Shown here piece after piece: positions 50,258-58,862 of a stretch of DNA of 64,000 bases (positions are counted from its first letter, which is position 1; every line of letters starts with the position of its first letter). The notes beneath the pieces were generated by a model. That model ran no database searches, had not been told where the DNA came from, and was given only the letters and a program-made list of their open reading frames with translations. A program made the translations under genes and the position numbers. Source of the stretch: Streptomyces sp. Ag109_O5-10 (GTDB lineage Bacteria; Actinomycetota; Actinomycetes; Streptomycetales; Streptomycetaceae); assembly GCF_900105755.1 (NCBI RefSeq), contig NZ_FNTQ01000001.1, positions 4,836,001 through 4,900,000 on the forward strand, given 5' to 3'.

Positions 50258-52512
50258 GCCGGACGCCTCTGGACACGGTCGAGCACGCGGCCGCGACCCC
50301 CGACGTCGAGCTGCCCTGGGCCGAACTCGGCCTGAAGAAGGACGAGTACGAGCGGGTGGTGGAGATCCTCGGCCGCCGCCCGACCGGCGCCGAACTCGCC
50401 ATGTACTCGGTCATGTGGTCCGAGCACTGCTCGTACAAGTCCTCCAAGGTCCACCTCCGCCAGTTCGGCGAGAAGGCGCCCCAGACGGACGCCCTGCTCG
50501 TCGGTATCGGCGAGAACGCGGGCGTGGTGGACGTCGGCCAGGGTTACGCCGTGACCTTCAAGGTCGAGTCGCACAACCACCCCTCCTACGTCGAGCCCTA
50601 CCAGGGCGCCGCCACGGGCGTGGGCGGCATCGTCCGCGACATCATCGCGATGGGCGCGCGCCCGGTGGCCGTGGTCGACCCGCTGCGCTTCGGCGCCGCC
50701 GACCACCCCGACACCAAGCGCGTCCTGCCCGGCGTCGTCGCCGGCATCGGCGGCTACGGCAACTGCCTGGGCCTGCCGAACATCGGCGGCGAGGTCGTCT
50801 TCGACGCCTGCTACCAGGGCAACCCGCTGGTCAACGCCGGTGCCATCGGCGTCATGCGGCACGAGGACATCCACCTCGCCAAGGCCTCCGGCGCCGGCAA
50901 CCAGGTCATCCTGTACGGCGCCCGGACCGGCGGCGACGGCATCGGCGGCGCCTCGATCCTGGCCTCGGAGACCTTCGACGACGCCAAGCCCTCCAAGCGC
51001 CCCGCCGTCCAGGTCGGCGACCCCTTCCAGGAGAAGCTCCTCATCGAGTGCACCCTGGAGGCCTTCGCCGAGAAGCTGGTCGTCGGCATCCAGGACCTCG
51101 GCGCGGCCGGTCTGTCCTGCGCCACCTCCGAGCTGGCCTCGAACGGCTCCGGCGGCATGACCGTCACCCTGGACGACGTCCCGCTGCGCGACTCGACCCT
51201 CTCGCCCGAGGAAATCCTCATGAGCGAGTCGCAGGAACGCATGTGCGCGGTGGTCGAGCCGGCCAAGGTCGCCCGCTTCCTGGAGATCTGCGAGAAGTGG
51301 GACGTCATCGCCACGGTCATCGGCGAGGTGACCGACGGCGACCGTCTGGAGATCTTCTGGCACGGCGAGAAGATCGTCGACGTCGACCCGCGCACGGTCG
51401 CCCACGACGGCCCGGTCTACGAGCGCCCCTACGCCCGCCCGTCCTGGCAGGACGCCCTCCAGGCGGACGACGCGAACAAGCTGCCGCGCCCGGCCGACAG
51501 CGCGGAACTCCGCGCGCAGGTCCTTCAGCTGGTGGGCTCCCCCAACCAGGCCTCCAAGAAGTGGATCACCTCGCAGTACGACCACTTCGTGCAGGGCAAC
51601 ACGGTGCTGGCCCAGCCCGAGGACTCGGGCATGATCCGCATCGACGAGGCCACCGGCCTCGGCGTCGCCATCGCCACCGACGGCAACGGCCGCTACGCCA
51701 AGCTCGACCCGTACACGGGCGCCCAGCTGGCGCTGGCCGAGGCCTACCGCAACGTGGCCACGACCGGCGCCAAGCCCCTCGCGGTCTCGGACTGCCTGAA
51801 CTTCGGCTCGCCCGAGGACCCGGCGGTGATGTGGCAGTTCGCGGAGGCCATCCGCGGTCTCGCCGACGGCTGCCAGCAGCTCGGCACCCCGGTGACCGGC
51901 GGCAACGTCTCGCTCTACAACCAGACGGGCGAGGCGGCCATCCACCCGACCCCGGTGGTCGCCGTCCTCGGCGTGATCGACGACGTGGCCCGGCGCACGC
52001 CGGTCGCCTTCCAGGAGGAGGGCCAGCTGCTCTACCTCCTCGGCGACACGCGTGCGGAGTTCGGCGGCTCGGCCTGGTCCCAGGTCGTCCACGACCACCT
52101 GGGCGGTCTGCCGCCGAAGGTGGACCTGGAGCGTGAGCGGCTCCTCGCCGAGATCCTGATCTCCGCCTCCCGCGACGGCATGATCGACTCCGCGCACGAC
52201 CTGTCCGACGGCGGCCTGATCCAGGCGGTCGTGGAGTCCGCGCTCCTCGGCGGCAAGGGCGCGCGCCTCGTCGTCCCGGACGGCCTCGACGCCTTCACCT
52301 TCCTCCTCTCCGAGTCGGCCGGCCGCGCGCTCGTGGCCGTCCCGCGCTCCGAGGAGGTCCGCTTCAACGACATGTGCGGCGCCCGCGGCCTCCCGGTCAC
52401 CCGCATCGGTGTCGTGGACGGCGACTCGGTGGAGATCCAGGGCGAGTTCGCACTCTCCCTGGCCGAACTCCGCGAGGCCCACGAGGGCACGATCGAGGCC
52501 CTCCTGGCGTAA
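50254..52512 (+). CDS. purL: FGAM synthetase catalytic subunit PurL
   Basis: A 752-residue ATP-dependent synthetase of the small-PurL type. MYSVMWSEHCSYKSSKVHLRQF, AVTFKVESHNHPSYVEPYQGAATGVGGIVRDI, FGAADHPDTKRV, GGRTGGDGIGGASILA-type loop (ARTGGDGIGGASILASE) and AHDLSDGGLIQAVVESAL are the family blocks. It catalyses FGAR + glutamine-derived ammonia to FGAM. Last gene of purSQL, with a strong hairpin 15 bases after the stop. Confidence 0.97.
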   Translation: MSRTPLDTVEHAAATPDVELPWAELGLKKDEYERVVEILGRRPTGAELAMYSVMWSEHCSYKSSKVHLRQFGEKAPQTDALLVGIGENAGVVDVGQGYAVTFKVESHNHPSYVEPYQGAATGVGGIVRDIIAMGARPVAVVDPLRFGAADHPDTKRVLPGVVAGIGGYGNCLGLPNIGGEVVFDACYQGNPLVNAGAIGVMRHEDIHLAKASGAGNQVILYGARTGGDGIGGASILASETFDDAKPSKRPAVQVGDPFQEKLLIECTLEAFAEKLVVGIQDLGAAGLSCATSELASNGSGGMTVTLDDVPLRDSTLSPEEILMSESQERMCAVVEPAKVARFLEICEKWDVIATVIGEVTDGDRLEIFWHGEKIVDVDPRTVAHDGPVYERPYARPSWQDALQADDANKLPRPADSAELRAQVLQLVGSPNQASKKWITSQYDHFVQGNTVLAQPEDSGMIRIDEATGLGVAIATDGNGRYAKLDPYTGAQLALAEAYRNVATTGAKPLAVSDCLNFGSPEDPAVMWQFAEAIRGLADGCQQLGTPVTGGNVSLYNQTGEAAIHPTPVVAVLGVIDDVARRTPVAFQEEGQLLYLLGDTRAEFGGSAWSQVVHDHLGGLPPKVDLERERLLAEILISASRDGMIDSAHDLSDGGLIQAVVESALLGGKGARLVVPDGLDAFTFLLSESAGRALVAVPRSEEVRFNDMCGARGLPVTRIGVVDGDSVEIQGEFALSLAELREAHEGTIEALLA

Positions 52513-52527
52513 CCCGCCGCAGCACGC

Positions 52528-52568
52528 CGAAGGCCCCGCCCGGGTCATGCCGCCGGGCGGGGCCTTCG
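52528..52568 (+). terminator. Terminator of purSQL
   Basis: A 16-bp perfect stem CGAAGGCCCCGCCCGG (52528-52543) with 52553-52568, 9-nt loop. It also ends just before the stop of the convergent Uma2 gene. Confidence 0.9.
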
Positions 52569-52574
52569 TCGCAC

Positions 52575-53159
52575 TCATCGGACGTAGTTCTTGAGAATCT
52601 CCGTGTCGAGTTCGATGCCCATCGGTTCGGGGAGGATCACCTTCTCGCCGAACTTCGAGGTCTGGACGGTGCGGTACCCGCCGACCTGCCGGTCCGGGCC
52701 GCTGTGCACCGTGACCGTGCAGGAGTCCCGGTCGATCAGGAGGTACAGGGGGATCCCGGCCTGGCCGTACGCGGTCGGCTTCTCGTGCCGGTCCCGCCGG
52801 TCGGTGTCCGAGTCGTACGAGGTGATCTCGACGACCATGAGCGCGCCGTCCGGGTCGGCCCACTCGCCGTGTCCTGCGAAGTGGGCCTCCGGCGCGAGTA
52901 CTGCGTCCGGCTTCGCTCTGCCTTCCCGGTACGCATCGACCCGGAGCCCTTGGCCCTGGTACAGGTCCAGGTCGGGCCTGCTCTGCATACAGCGCCGGGC
53001 GAGCCAGGACACGATGGTGCTGTGGTCCCCGTCCGTCACCTTCTTGACTCCGATCCGTCCGTCGATGAACTCCAACGTGACGGTCTCGGGAGCAGCGGAG
53101 GCGATCGTTTCGAACTCTTCCACCGACATCTGAGACGTGCGCTCGGCCATAACCGTCAT
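52575..53159 (-). CDS. Uma2-family (DUF820) putative endonuclease
   Basis: A 194-residue PD-(D/E)XK-like protein: SVEEFETIASAAPETVTLEFIDGRIGVK, YQGQGLRVDAYREGRAKPDAVLAPE (Asp), MVVEITSYDSDTDRRDRHEKPTAYGQAGIPLYLLID (VxExxS and K). These are the Uma2/DUF820 catalytic blocks. Such genes are very numerous in Streptomyces; biological role unknown. ATG at 53159 with AAGGGGGTG upstream. Confidence 0.9.
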   Translation of the reverse strand: MTVMAERTSQMSVEEFETIASAAPETVTLEFIDGRIGVKKVTDGDHSTIVSWLARRCMQSRPDLDLYQGQGLRVDAYREGRAKPDAVLAPEAHFAGHGEWADPDGALMVVEITSYDSDTDRRDRHEKPTAYGQAGIPLYLLIDRDSCTVTVHSGPDRQVGGYRTVQTSKFGEKVILPEPMGIELDTEILKNYVR

Positions 53160-53245
53160 GTTGCACCCCCTTCCAGGCGAAGACCAGTGTCGCCAGGCCG
53201 TGGCGGTGCGGGGCGGGTTCGGCCGCTGATCACACGCACGGGTGA

Positions 53246-53707
53246 TCACCCCGGCTGCCTCAGGCGGGCCCGGACCGTGGTGCGGTCGATGTCGAGTTCG
53301 GTGAGGAGTGCCGCCACCGGGTCCGGGTGTTCGCAGTCGAGCAGTGCCAGTAGCAGGTGTTCCAGGGTGATGCGGCGGCTGTGGGCCCGCTTCGTCTCGG
53401 CGAGGGCGCGGGGGAGGACGGCGCGGGCGCCCGAGGTGAAGGGGGTTCGTTTGCGGGACGCCGGGATCGGCGATCGCTCGATGCCCTGGACGTCGATGCC
53501 GACCACGGCCAGCGCCGAGCGGTCGAGGGTGTCGAGGGCGGCGCGGGCGGTCTCCAGGTCGGTGCCGAGGGCGCGGGCCGCGCCGGGGTCGTGGAGCACC
53601 CCCAGCAGGAGGTGCTCGGTGCCGATGCGGCGGTCGCCGCGCAGCGTGGTCTCCTCGACCGCCGACGTGACGGTCGCCCGGGCCTCCGCCGCGAACTGTT
53701 CGAACAT
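53246..53707 (-). CDS. Stand-alone Clp N-terminal domain protein
   Basis: A 153-residue protein made of the two repeats of a Clp_N domain: MFEQFAAEARATVTSAVEETTLRGDRRIGTEHLLLGVLHD and FTSGARAVLPRALAETKRAHSRRITLEHLLLALLDCE. No AAA+ module follows, so it is an adaptor-like or regulatory protein rather than an unfoldase. It lies 7 bases downstream of a small HTH gene and is co-transcribed with it; this pair is common in actinobacteria. It may present substrates to, or compete with, ClpC. Confidence 0.9.
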   Translation of the reverse strand: MFEQFAAEARATVTSAVEETTLRGDRRIGTEHLLLGVLHDPGAARALGTDLETARAALDTLDRSALAVVGIDVQGIERSPIPASRKRTPFTSGARAVLPRALAETKRAHSRRITLEHLLLALLDCEHPDPVAALLTELDIDRTTVRARLRQPG

Positions 53708-53714
53708 GGTCGCC

Positions 53715-53918
53715 TCACTTCCCGTACTTGGCGTGGACGGACTGCCGGGACACCCCGAGGGCGTCCCCGATCTGCTCCCAGGACCAGCCCTGTTCGCGGG
53801 CGCGCACGACCGCCGCCGCCTCGACCTGTTCGGCCAGCCGGTGCAGGGCTCCCACGGCCCGCAGTCCCACCGCGGGGTCGTGCGACCTGAGGCGTTCCGA
53901 GAGCTCTTGTGTCTCCAT
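53715..53918 (-). CDS. Small helix-turn-helix DNA-binding protein
   Basis: A 67-residue protein: ELSERLRSHDPAVGLRAVGALHRLAEQVEAAAVVRAREQGWSWEQIGDALGVSRQSVHAKYGK, where WSWEQIGDALGVSRQSVHAKYG is a helix-turn-helix with an extended N-terminal helix. It begins 4 bases inside the flank of a 16-bp inverted repeat and most likely binds it, repressing itself and the Clp_N gene. ATG at 53918; the ribosome binding site is weak (CAGAC region), suggesting a short leader. Confidence 0.85.
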   Translation of the reverse strand: METQELSERLRSHDPAVGLRAVGALHRLAEQVEAAAVVRAREQGWSWEQIGDALGVSRQSVHAKYGK

Positions 53919-53922
53919 GTCT

Positions 53923-53966
53923 GTCAGTCTGGATTGACGACCGGGACACTGTCAACCCAGACTGAC
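53923..53966. promoter_or_regulatory. 16-bp inverted repeat, operator of the HTH/Clp_N pair
   Basis: GTCAGTCTGGATTGAC (53923-53938) and GTCAACCCAGACTGAC (53951-53966) are inverted copies with one mismatch and a 12-base spacer. Each arm itself contains GTCA/TGAC ends. The repeat occupies the space where the leftward promoter must lie and starts 5 bases from the HTH gene. Confidence 0.75.
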
Positions 53967-54011
53967 ACTTCCCGAGCTCGTCTGTCGGACCGAGGCAATA
54001 CGCTCACCGCC

Positions 54012-54809
54012 ATGCCTCCCGCCAAGAAGCGCCCCAGGACGTACGACCCCGCCAAGACCCGCGCGGCGGTTCTCGCCCAGCTCTCGAACGTGCGGGACGC
54101 CGTCCGCACCCTCGCCCCCGACCAACTCGCGCTCCCCACCCGGCTGGAGGGGTGGACCGTACGGGACCTCGTCGCCCACATCGGCATGGCGCTCACCGCC
54201 GTCCACCGGGCCCTGGACCAGCCCGAGCCGGCGAAGGCCGACGCGGTACTGCTCGACTGGCCGTTCGGGACCTCCGGCAACGCCGCCGCGATCGACGACT
54301 TCACCCGGCGCCTCGCCGCCGGACATCCCGACCTCGACGCCTACCTCGCCGACATCGACGACGGCTTCCGCGCCCTGCTCGACGCACACCCCGGCACCCG
54401 GCTGATCGCCACCAGCGCCGGTGCGCTCTCCCTCGACGACTACCTCGTCACCCGGGCCGTGGAGCTGGTCGTCCACTCCGACGACCTCGGCTCGGCGGTC
54501 CCGGGACTCGACATCCCCTACGACCGGCAGGCCCTGGCCGCCTGCACCCGGCTGCTCGCCGACGCGCTCGCGGTCAAGGTGCCCGGCGGGTCGACCGAGG
54601 TGCGGGTGCCGCCGTACGCCGTGGTGCAGTGCGTCGAGGGGCCCCGGCACACCAGGGGGACCCCGCCGAACGTCGTCGAGACCGACCCGCTGACCTGGAT
54701 CCGGCTGGCCACCGGACGGCTGGGGTGGACGGAGGCCCTGGCGGACGCCAGGGTCAGCGCCAGCGGGGAGCGGGCGGATCTCGGGGCGTACCTGCCCGTC
54801 ATGGGGTGA
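54012..54809 (+). CDS. Mycothiol-dependent maleylpyruvate-isomerase-like (MDMPI/SCP) protein
   Basis: A 265-residue protein. The N-terminal DinB-like bundle reads VRDAVRTLAPDQLALPTRLEGWTVRDLVAHIGMAL, with the MDMPI-type WTVRDLVAHI and the later VTRAVELVVHSDDLGSAV (His ligand). The C-terminal 90 residues are sterol-carrier-like (VRVPPYAVVQCVEGPRHTRGTPPNVVETDPLTWIRLATGRLGW). Such proteins use mycothiol as thiol cofactor; the specific reaction is unknown. It is divergent from the HTH/Clp_N unit and its promoter may overlap the operator. Confidence 0.88.
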   Translation: MPPAKKRPRTYDPAKTRAAVLAQLSNVRDAVRTLAPDQLALPTRLEGWTVRDLVAHIGMALTAVHRALDQPEPAKADAVLLDWPFGTSGNAAAIDDFTRRLAAGHPDLDAYLADIDDGFRALLDAHPGTRLIATSAGALSLDDYLVTRAVELVVHSDDLGSAVPGLDIPYDRQALAACTRLLADALAVKVPGGSTEVRVPPYAVVQCVEGPRHTRGTPPNVVETDPLTWIRLATGRLGWTEALADARVSASGERADLGAYLPVMG

Positions 54810-54845
54810 GGGAACCGATCACCCGGGGCGCGCCGTCGAAACGGT

Positions 54846-55310
54846 ATGTACGGGTACGGGTTGAAACAGCGCATGCGCCGTATGACCCTGGCGAGGGCAG
54901 TGGCCGCCGCCCTGCTCGCTCTGCTCGCGGTGGCCTGTGGCGATGGGAGAGGCGGGACCACCGTGGGGACTGTGCCGGCCGTGACCGGGATCGACTGGAC
55001 CGTGGACAGCGTGACCGTCGGCGGCACCACCCAGCGCGCGCCGGCGCACGCCCACGTGAGGATCGAGGACGACCGGGCGGCCGGCAGCTTCGGGTGCAAC
55101 CGGTTCAGCGGCACGGCGCAGATCACCGGCGACCAGTTCCGGCTGAGCCACGTCCGCACCACGCGAATGGCCTGCGACAACGCGCGGATGACCTTCGAGC
55201 GCGCCCTCTCCCGCACGCTCACCTCCGGGCCGCTGACCATGACGGGCGAGGCCGGGAAACTCACCCTCACCGCGAGCGGCGGCGACCGCGTCCAGCTGTC
55301 CAAGGCGTGA
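54846..55310 (+). CDS. META-domain lipoprotein (HslJ-like)
   Basis: A 154-residue protein: signal region RMTLARAVAAALLALLAVAC with lipobox AVAC, then a META domain from about residue 45 (IDWTVDSVTVGG, GSFGCNRFSGTAQITGDQFRLSHVRTTRMACDNARMTFERAL, LTLTASGGDRVQL). GCNRFSG and TRMAC are the HslJ/META hallmarks. Extracytoplasmic and lipid-anchored; HslJ relates to heat and novobiocin resistance in E. coli. Upstream starts ATG at 54846 or 54873 are both possible. Confidence 0.85.
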   Translation: MYGYGLKQRMRRMTLARAVAAALLALLAVACGDGRGGTTVGTVPAVTGIDWTVDSVTVGGTTQRAPAHAHVRIEDDRAAGSFGCNRFSGTAQITGDQFRLSHVRTTRMACDNARMTFERALSRTLTSGPLTMTGEAGKLTLTASGGDRVQLSKA

Positions 55311-55504
55311 CACCCGGCGGCCGCGCGGCCCCCGAATGATGTGCGACACCTCACTCAGAGATACGGTGTGAGGGGGTTGCGCGGGCACCGCTCCGCCCCA
55401 ACCGGCGCCACCTGGAGAAAGCTCCCACCGTGCTGACCTGCGAAAATGGAGAAAGCCACAACCGCGTCCGCGGTCGTAGATCCATTAAGGCCGGGTATCC
55501 CCAA

Positions 55505-55544
55505 TTCGGACCAGTGGTCGATCTCGCCTACACTCGGTGCCGTG
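55505..55544 (+). promoter_or_regulatory. Candidate promoter for leaderless purF
   Basis: TTCGGA (55505-55510) and TACACT (55529-55534) are 18 bases apart and fit -35/-10 elements. The -10 ends 7 bases before the GTG of purF, so the transcript would start at the codon. The same spacing is seen at purD. Confidence 0.6.
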
Positions 55545-57071
55545 CCACGTGGTGACGGTCTCCTCAATCACGATCTGCTCCCCGGCGAGAAGGGCCCCCA
55601 GGACGCTTGCGGCGTCTTCGGTGTCTGGGCTCCCGGTGAAGAGGTCGCCAAGCTCACGTACTTCGGGCTGTACGCCCTCCAGCATCGGGGCCAGGAGTCC
55701 GCGGGTATCGCGGTCAGCAACGGCTCCCAGATCCTCGTCTTCAAGGACATGGGCCTCGTCTCCCAGGTCTTCGACGAGACCTCGCTCGGTTCGCTCCAGG
55801 GTCACATCGCGGTCGGTCACGCCCGCTACTCGACCACCGGTGCCTCCGTGTGGGAGAACGCCCAGCCGACGTTCCGCGCCACCGCGCACGGCTCGATCGC
55901 GCTCGGCCACAACGGCAACCTGGTCAACACGGCGCAGCTCGCCGAGATGGTCGCCGAACTCCCCAAGGACCACAACGGCCGGTCCACCCGGGTCGCGGCC
56001 ACCAACGACACCGACCTGCTCACCGCCCTCCTCGCGGCCCAGACCGACGACGACGGCAAGCCGCTGACCATCGAGGAGGCCGCGCACGCGGTCCTGCCGA
56101 AGGTCCGGGGCGCCTTCTCGCTCGTCTTCATGGACGAGCACACCCTCTACGCCGCCCGCGACCCGCAGGGCATCCGCCCGCTGGTCCTCGGCCGCCTGGA
56201 GCGCGGCTGGGTCGTCGCCTCGGAGTCCGCCGCGCTCGACATCTGCGGCGCCAGCTACGTCCGCGAGATCGAGCCGGGCGAGTTCGTCGCCATCGACGAG
56301 AACGGCCTGCGCACCTCGCGATTCGCGGAAGCGAAGCCCAAGGGCTGTGTCTTCGAGTACGTGTACCTGGCCCGCCCCGACACCGACATCGCCGGGCGGA
56401 ACGTGTACCTGTCCCGCGTGGAGATGGGCCGGAAGCTCGCCGCGGAAGCCCCGGTCGACGCCGACATGGTGATAGCGACCCCGGAATCCGGCACCCCGGC
56501 CGCCATCGGCTACGCCGAGGCCTCCGGCATCCCCTTCGGCAACGGTCTGGTCAAGAACGCCTACGTCGGCCGGACCTTCATCCAGCCCTCGCAGACCATC
56601 CGGCAGCTCGGCATCCGCCTCAAGCTGAACCCGCTCAAGGAAGTCATCAAGGGCAAGCGGCTGGTCGTCGTCGACGACTCGATCGTCCGCGGCAACACCC
56701 AGCGGGCCCTGGTGCGGATGCTGCGGGAGGCGGGCGCGGCCGAGGTCCACATCCGGATCTCCTCGCCGCCGGTCAAGTGGCCGTGCTTCTTCGGCATCGA
56801 CTTCGCGACCCGCGCCGAGCTCATCGCCAACGGCATGACGATCGAGGAGATCGGCACCTCGCTCGGCGCCGACTCCCTCGCGTACATCTCCATCGACGGC
56901 ATGATCGAGGCGACCACCATCGCCAAGCCGAACCTGTGCCGCGCCTGCTTCGACGGCGAGTACCCGATGGAGCTCCCGGACCCCGAGCTGCTCGGCAAGC
57001 AGCTCCTGGAGACCGAGCTGGCGGCCGGTCCGGCAGCCACGGCCGCGGCCGACGCGATCCGTCGCCCGTAA
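55542..57071 (+). CDS. purF: Amidophosphoribosyltransferase
   Basis: A 509-residue enzyme for the first committed step (PRPP + glutamine to phosphoribosylamine). A propeptide of about 22 residues (ending PQDA) precedes the N-terminal nucleophile Cys in CGVFGVWAPG. LTYFGLYALQHRGQESAGIAV, AVGHARYSTTG, and the PRPP site LVVVDDSIVRGNTQRALV are intact; late Cys residues (KPNLCRACFDGEYP) match the iron-sulfur ligands of the Bacillus-type enzyme. GTG at 55542 chosen; upstream frame to 55446 is open but lacks a ribosome binding site and overlaps the promoter. purM follows 34 bases later. Confidence 0.96.
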   Translation: MPRGDGLLNHDLLPGEKGPQDACGVFGVWAPGEEVAKLTYFGLYALQHRGQESAGIAVSNGSQILVFKDMGLVSQVFDETSLGSLQGHIAVGHARYSTTGASVWENAQPTFRATAHGSIALGHNGNLVNTAQLAEMVAELPKDHNGRSTRVAATNDTDLLTALLAAQTDDDGKPLTIEEAAHAVLPKVRGAFSLVFMDEHTLYAARDPQGIRPLVLGRLERGWVVASESAALDICGASYVREIEPGEFVAIDENGLRTSRFAEAKPKGCVFEYVYLARPDTDIAGRNVYLSRVEMGRKLAAEAPVDADMVIATPESGTPAAIGYAEASGIPFGNGLVKNAYVGRTFIQPSQTIRQLGIRLKLNPLKEVIKGKRLVVVDDSIVRGNTQRALVRMLREAGAAEVHIRISSPPVKWPCFFGIDFATRAELIANGMTIEEIGTSLGADSLAYISIDGMIEATTIAKPNLCRACFDGEYPMELPDPELLGKQLLETELAAGPAATAAADAIRRP

Positions 57072-57105
57072 GCCTCGTAGAAACCAACCCGAAAGATCCC
57101 AGGCA

Positions 57106-58176
57106 ATGTCTGAGAACTCTGTTCCCGGTGCTTCCTACGCGGCTGCCGGTGTCGACATCGAGGCGGGCGACCGCGCCGTCGAGCTGATGAAGGAGTGGGT
57201 GAAGAAGACGCAGCGCCCCGAGGTCCTCGGCGGCCTCGGCGGCTTCGCCGGCCTCTTCGACGCCTCGGCACTGAAGAACTACGAGCGCCCGCTGCTGGCC
57301 TCCGCGACGGACGGCGTGGGCACCAAGGTCGACATCGCGCGCCGGCTCGGCGTGTACGACACCATCGGTCACGACCTGGTCGCCATGGTCATGGACGACA
57401 TCGTGGTGTGCGGCGCCGAGCCGCTGTTCATGACCGACTACATCTGCGTCGGCAAGGTGCACCCGGAGCGGGTCGCCGCCATCGTCAAGGGCATCGCCGA
57501 GGGCTGTGTGCTGGCCGGCTGCGCCCTCGTGGGCGGCGAGACGGCCGAGCACCCGGGCCTCCTCGGCGCGGACGACTTCGACGTGGCCGGAGCCGGTACG
57601 GGCGTGGTGGAGGCCGACCGGCTGCTCGGTGCGGATCGTATCCGTACGGGTGACGCGGTGATCGCCATGGCGTCCTCCGGGCTTCACTCGAACGGGTACT
57701 CCCTGGTCCGGCACGTGCTGCTGAACCAGGCGGGCCTCGCGCTCGACACGCACATCGAGGACCTCGGCCGCACCCTCGGCGAGGAACTCCTGGAGCCGAC
57801 CAAGATCTACTCGCTGGACTGCCTCGCCCTGATGCGCACGGCGGAGGTTCACGCCTTCAGCCACATCACGGGCGGCGGACTCGCCGCGAACCTGGCCCGG
57901 GTGATCCCGGACCACCTGCACGCGATCGTCGACCGCGCCACCTGGACCCCCGGTCCGATCTTCGACCTGGTCGGCCGCACCGGCAGCGTCGAGCGGCTCG
58001 AACTGGAGAAGACGCTCAACATGGGCGTCGGCATGATGGCGATCGTTCCGCAGGAATCGGTCGACGTGGCACTGACCGCCCTGGCCGACCGTGGGGTCGA
58101 CGCCTGGGTGGCCGGCGAGATCACCGACCGCGGTGAACACACCACGGGCGCGGAACTGGTGGGCGACTACGCATAA
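57106..58176 (+). CDS. purM: Phosphoribosylformylglycinamidine cyclo-ligase (AIR synthetase)
   Basis: A 356-residue enzyme closing the imidazole ring: YAAAGVDIEAGDRAVELMK, LASATDGVGTKVDIA, DLVAMVMDDIVVCGAEPLFMTDYI, GCALVGGETAEHPG, SSGLHSNGYSLVR, AFSHITGGGLAANLARVIP and LEKTLNMGVGMM are family blocks. Co-transcribed with purF. Confidence 0.97.
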   Translation: MSENSVPGASYAAAGVDIEAGDRAVELMKEWVKKTQRPEVLGGLGGFAGLFDASALKNYERPLLASATDGVGTKVDIARRLGVYDTIGHDLVAMVMDDIVVCGAEPLFMTDYICVGKVHPERVAAIVKGIAEGCVLAGCALVGGETAEHPGLLGADDFDVAGAGTGVVEADRLLGADRIRTGDAVIAMASSGLHSNGYSLVRHVLLNQAGLALDTHIEDLGRTLGEELLEPTKIYSLDCLALMRTAEVHAFSHITGGGLAANLARVIPDHLHAIVDRATWTPGPIFDLVGRTGSVERLELEKTLNMGVGMMAIVPQESVDVALTALADRGVDAWVAGEITDRGEHTTGAELVGDYA

Positions 58177-58240
58177 GCCCGGCTCCCTCCGGCGTCCCAT
58201 GAGCGGGATCCGGGGCGGAGCCCGAGAGGCCAGCACAAAA

Positions 58241-58269
58241 CCCGGTCCGGCATGGAACCCCGGACCGGG
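58241..58269. terminator. Terminator between purM and the DUF3073 gene
   Basis: A 10-bp perfect stem CCCGGTCCGG (58241-58250) with 58260-58269. Four As precede it, which read as a T-run on the minus strand, favouring leftward termination of the DUF3073 gene as well as purFM. Confidence 0.8.
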
Positions 58270-58298
58270 CAAGTGAAGCGGCTCAGCAGCCGCCGGCG

Positions 58299-58562
58299 TC
58301 AAGCACCGCGACGATGCTGGGAGTGCGGACCGGACTGGTCGTCCTCGTCCTCGTCCTCATCGTCGTCGTTGTAGAGATCCGCGTACTGGGCGTACGGGTC
58401 GTCATCCTCGTCGTCGTCCTCGAACGGCTCGCCATTCGGCGGCTGGTTCGAAGTCGATGCGCCCAGCTCGCTGGCCAGACGTGACAGGTCAGTCCCACCG
58501 CTGTTGTACTTCAGCTGGCGGGCGACCTTCGTCTGCTTGGCCTTGGCCCGGCCGCGCCCCAT
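58299..58562 (-). CDS. DUF3073 protein
   Basis: An 87-residue protein, MGRGRAKAKQTKVARQLKY at the N-terminus, SGGTDLSRLASELGA in the centre, and an extremely acidic C-terminus of Asp/Glu runs with DPYAQYADLY. This is the actinobacterial DUF3073 family, invariably starting GRGRAKAKQ. Basic head and acidic tail suggest interaction with RNA or nucleoprotein; function unknown. Confidence 0.92.
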   Translation of the reverse strand: MGRGRAKAKQTKVARQLKYNSGGTDLSRLASELGASTSNQPPNGEPFEDDDEDDDPYAQYADLYNDDDEDEDEDDQSGPHSQHRRGA

Positions 58563-58862
58563 GGCTCGACCCCCTCGGTGACGGGGCTCGACGGCCCCAG
58601 AGTCTGACACGCGTTCATGGTCCGGAACGGGCTCTCCTCGGAGAGACCGGTCCGTAGGGCTTCCACGGTACCTGAGCCCGCGCCCATACGGTACGTCGCC
58701 CGCACCACGCGCCTGGCTGCACGACCCGCGAGGCGCCCCGTCCCCGCTGGTCAACCACGATTTTAACCACTTCCTGGCGGACGACCCGCCGACGAACGTG
58801 AGAGTTCTCTCCAAGTGCCCGCCGACGGGTACCGGAAATCCGTCCGGAAACCCGGTGTTCGG

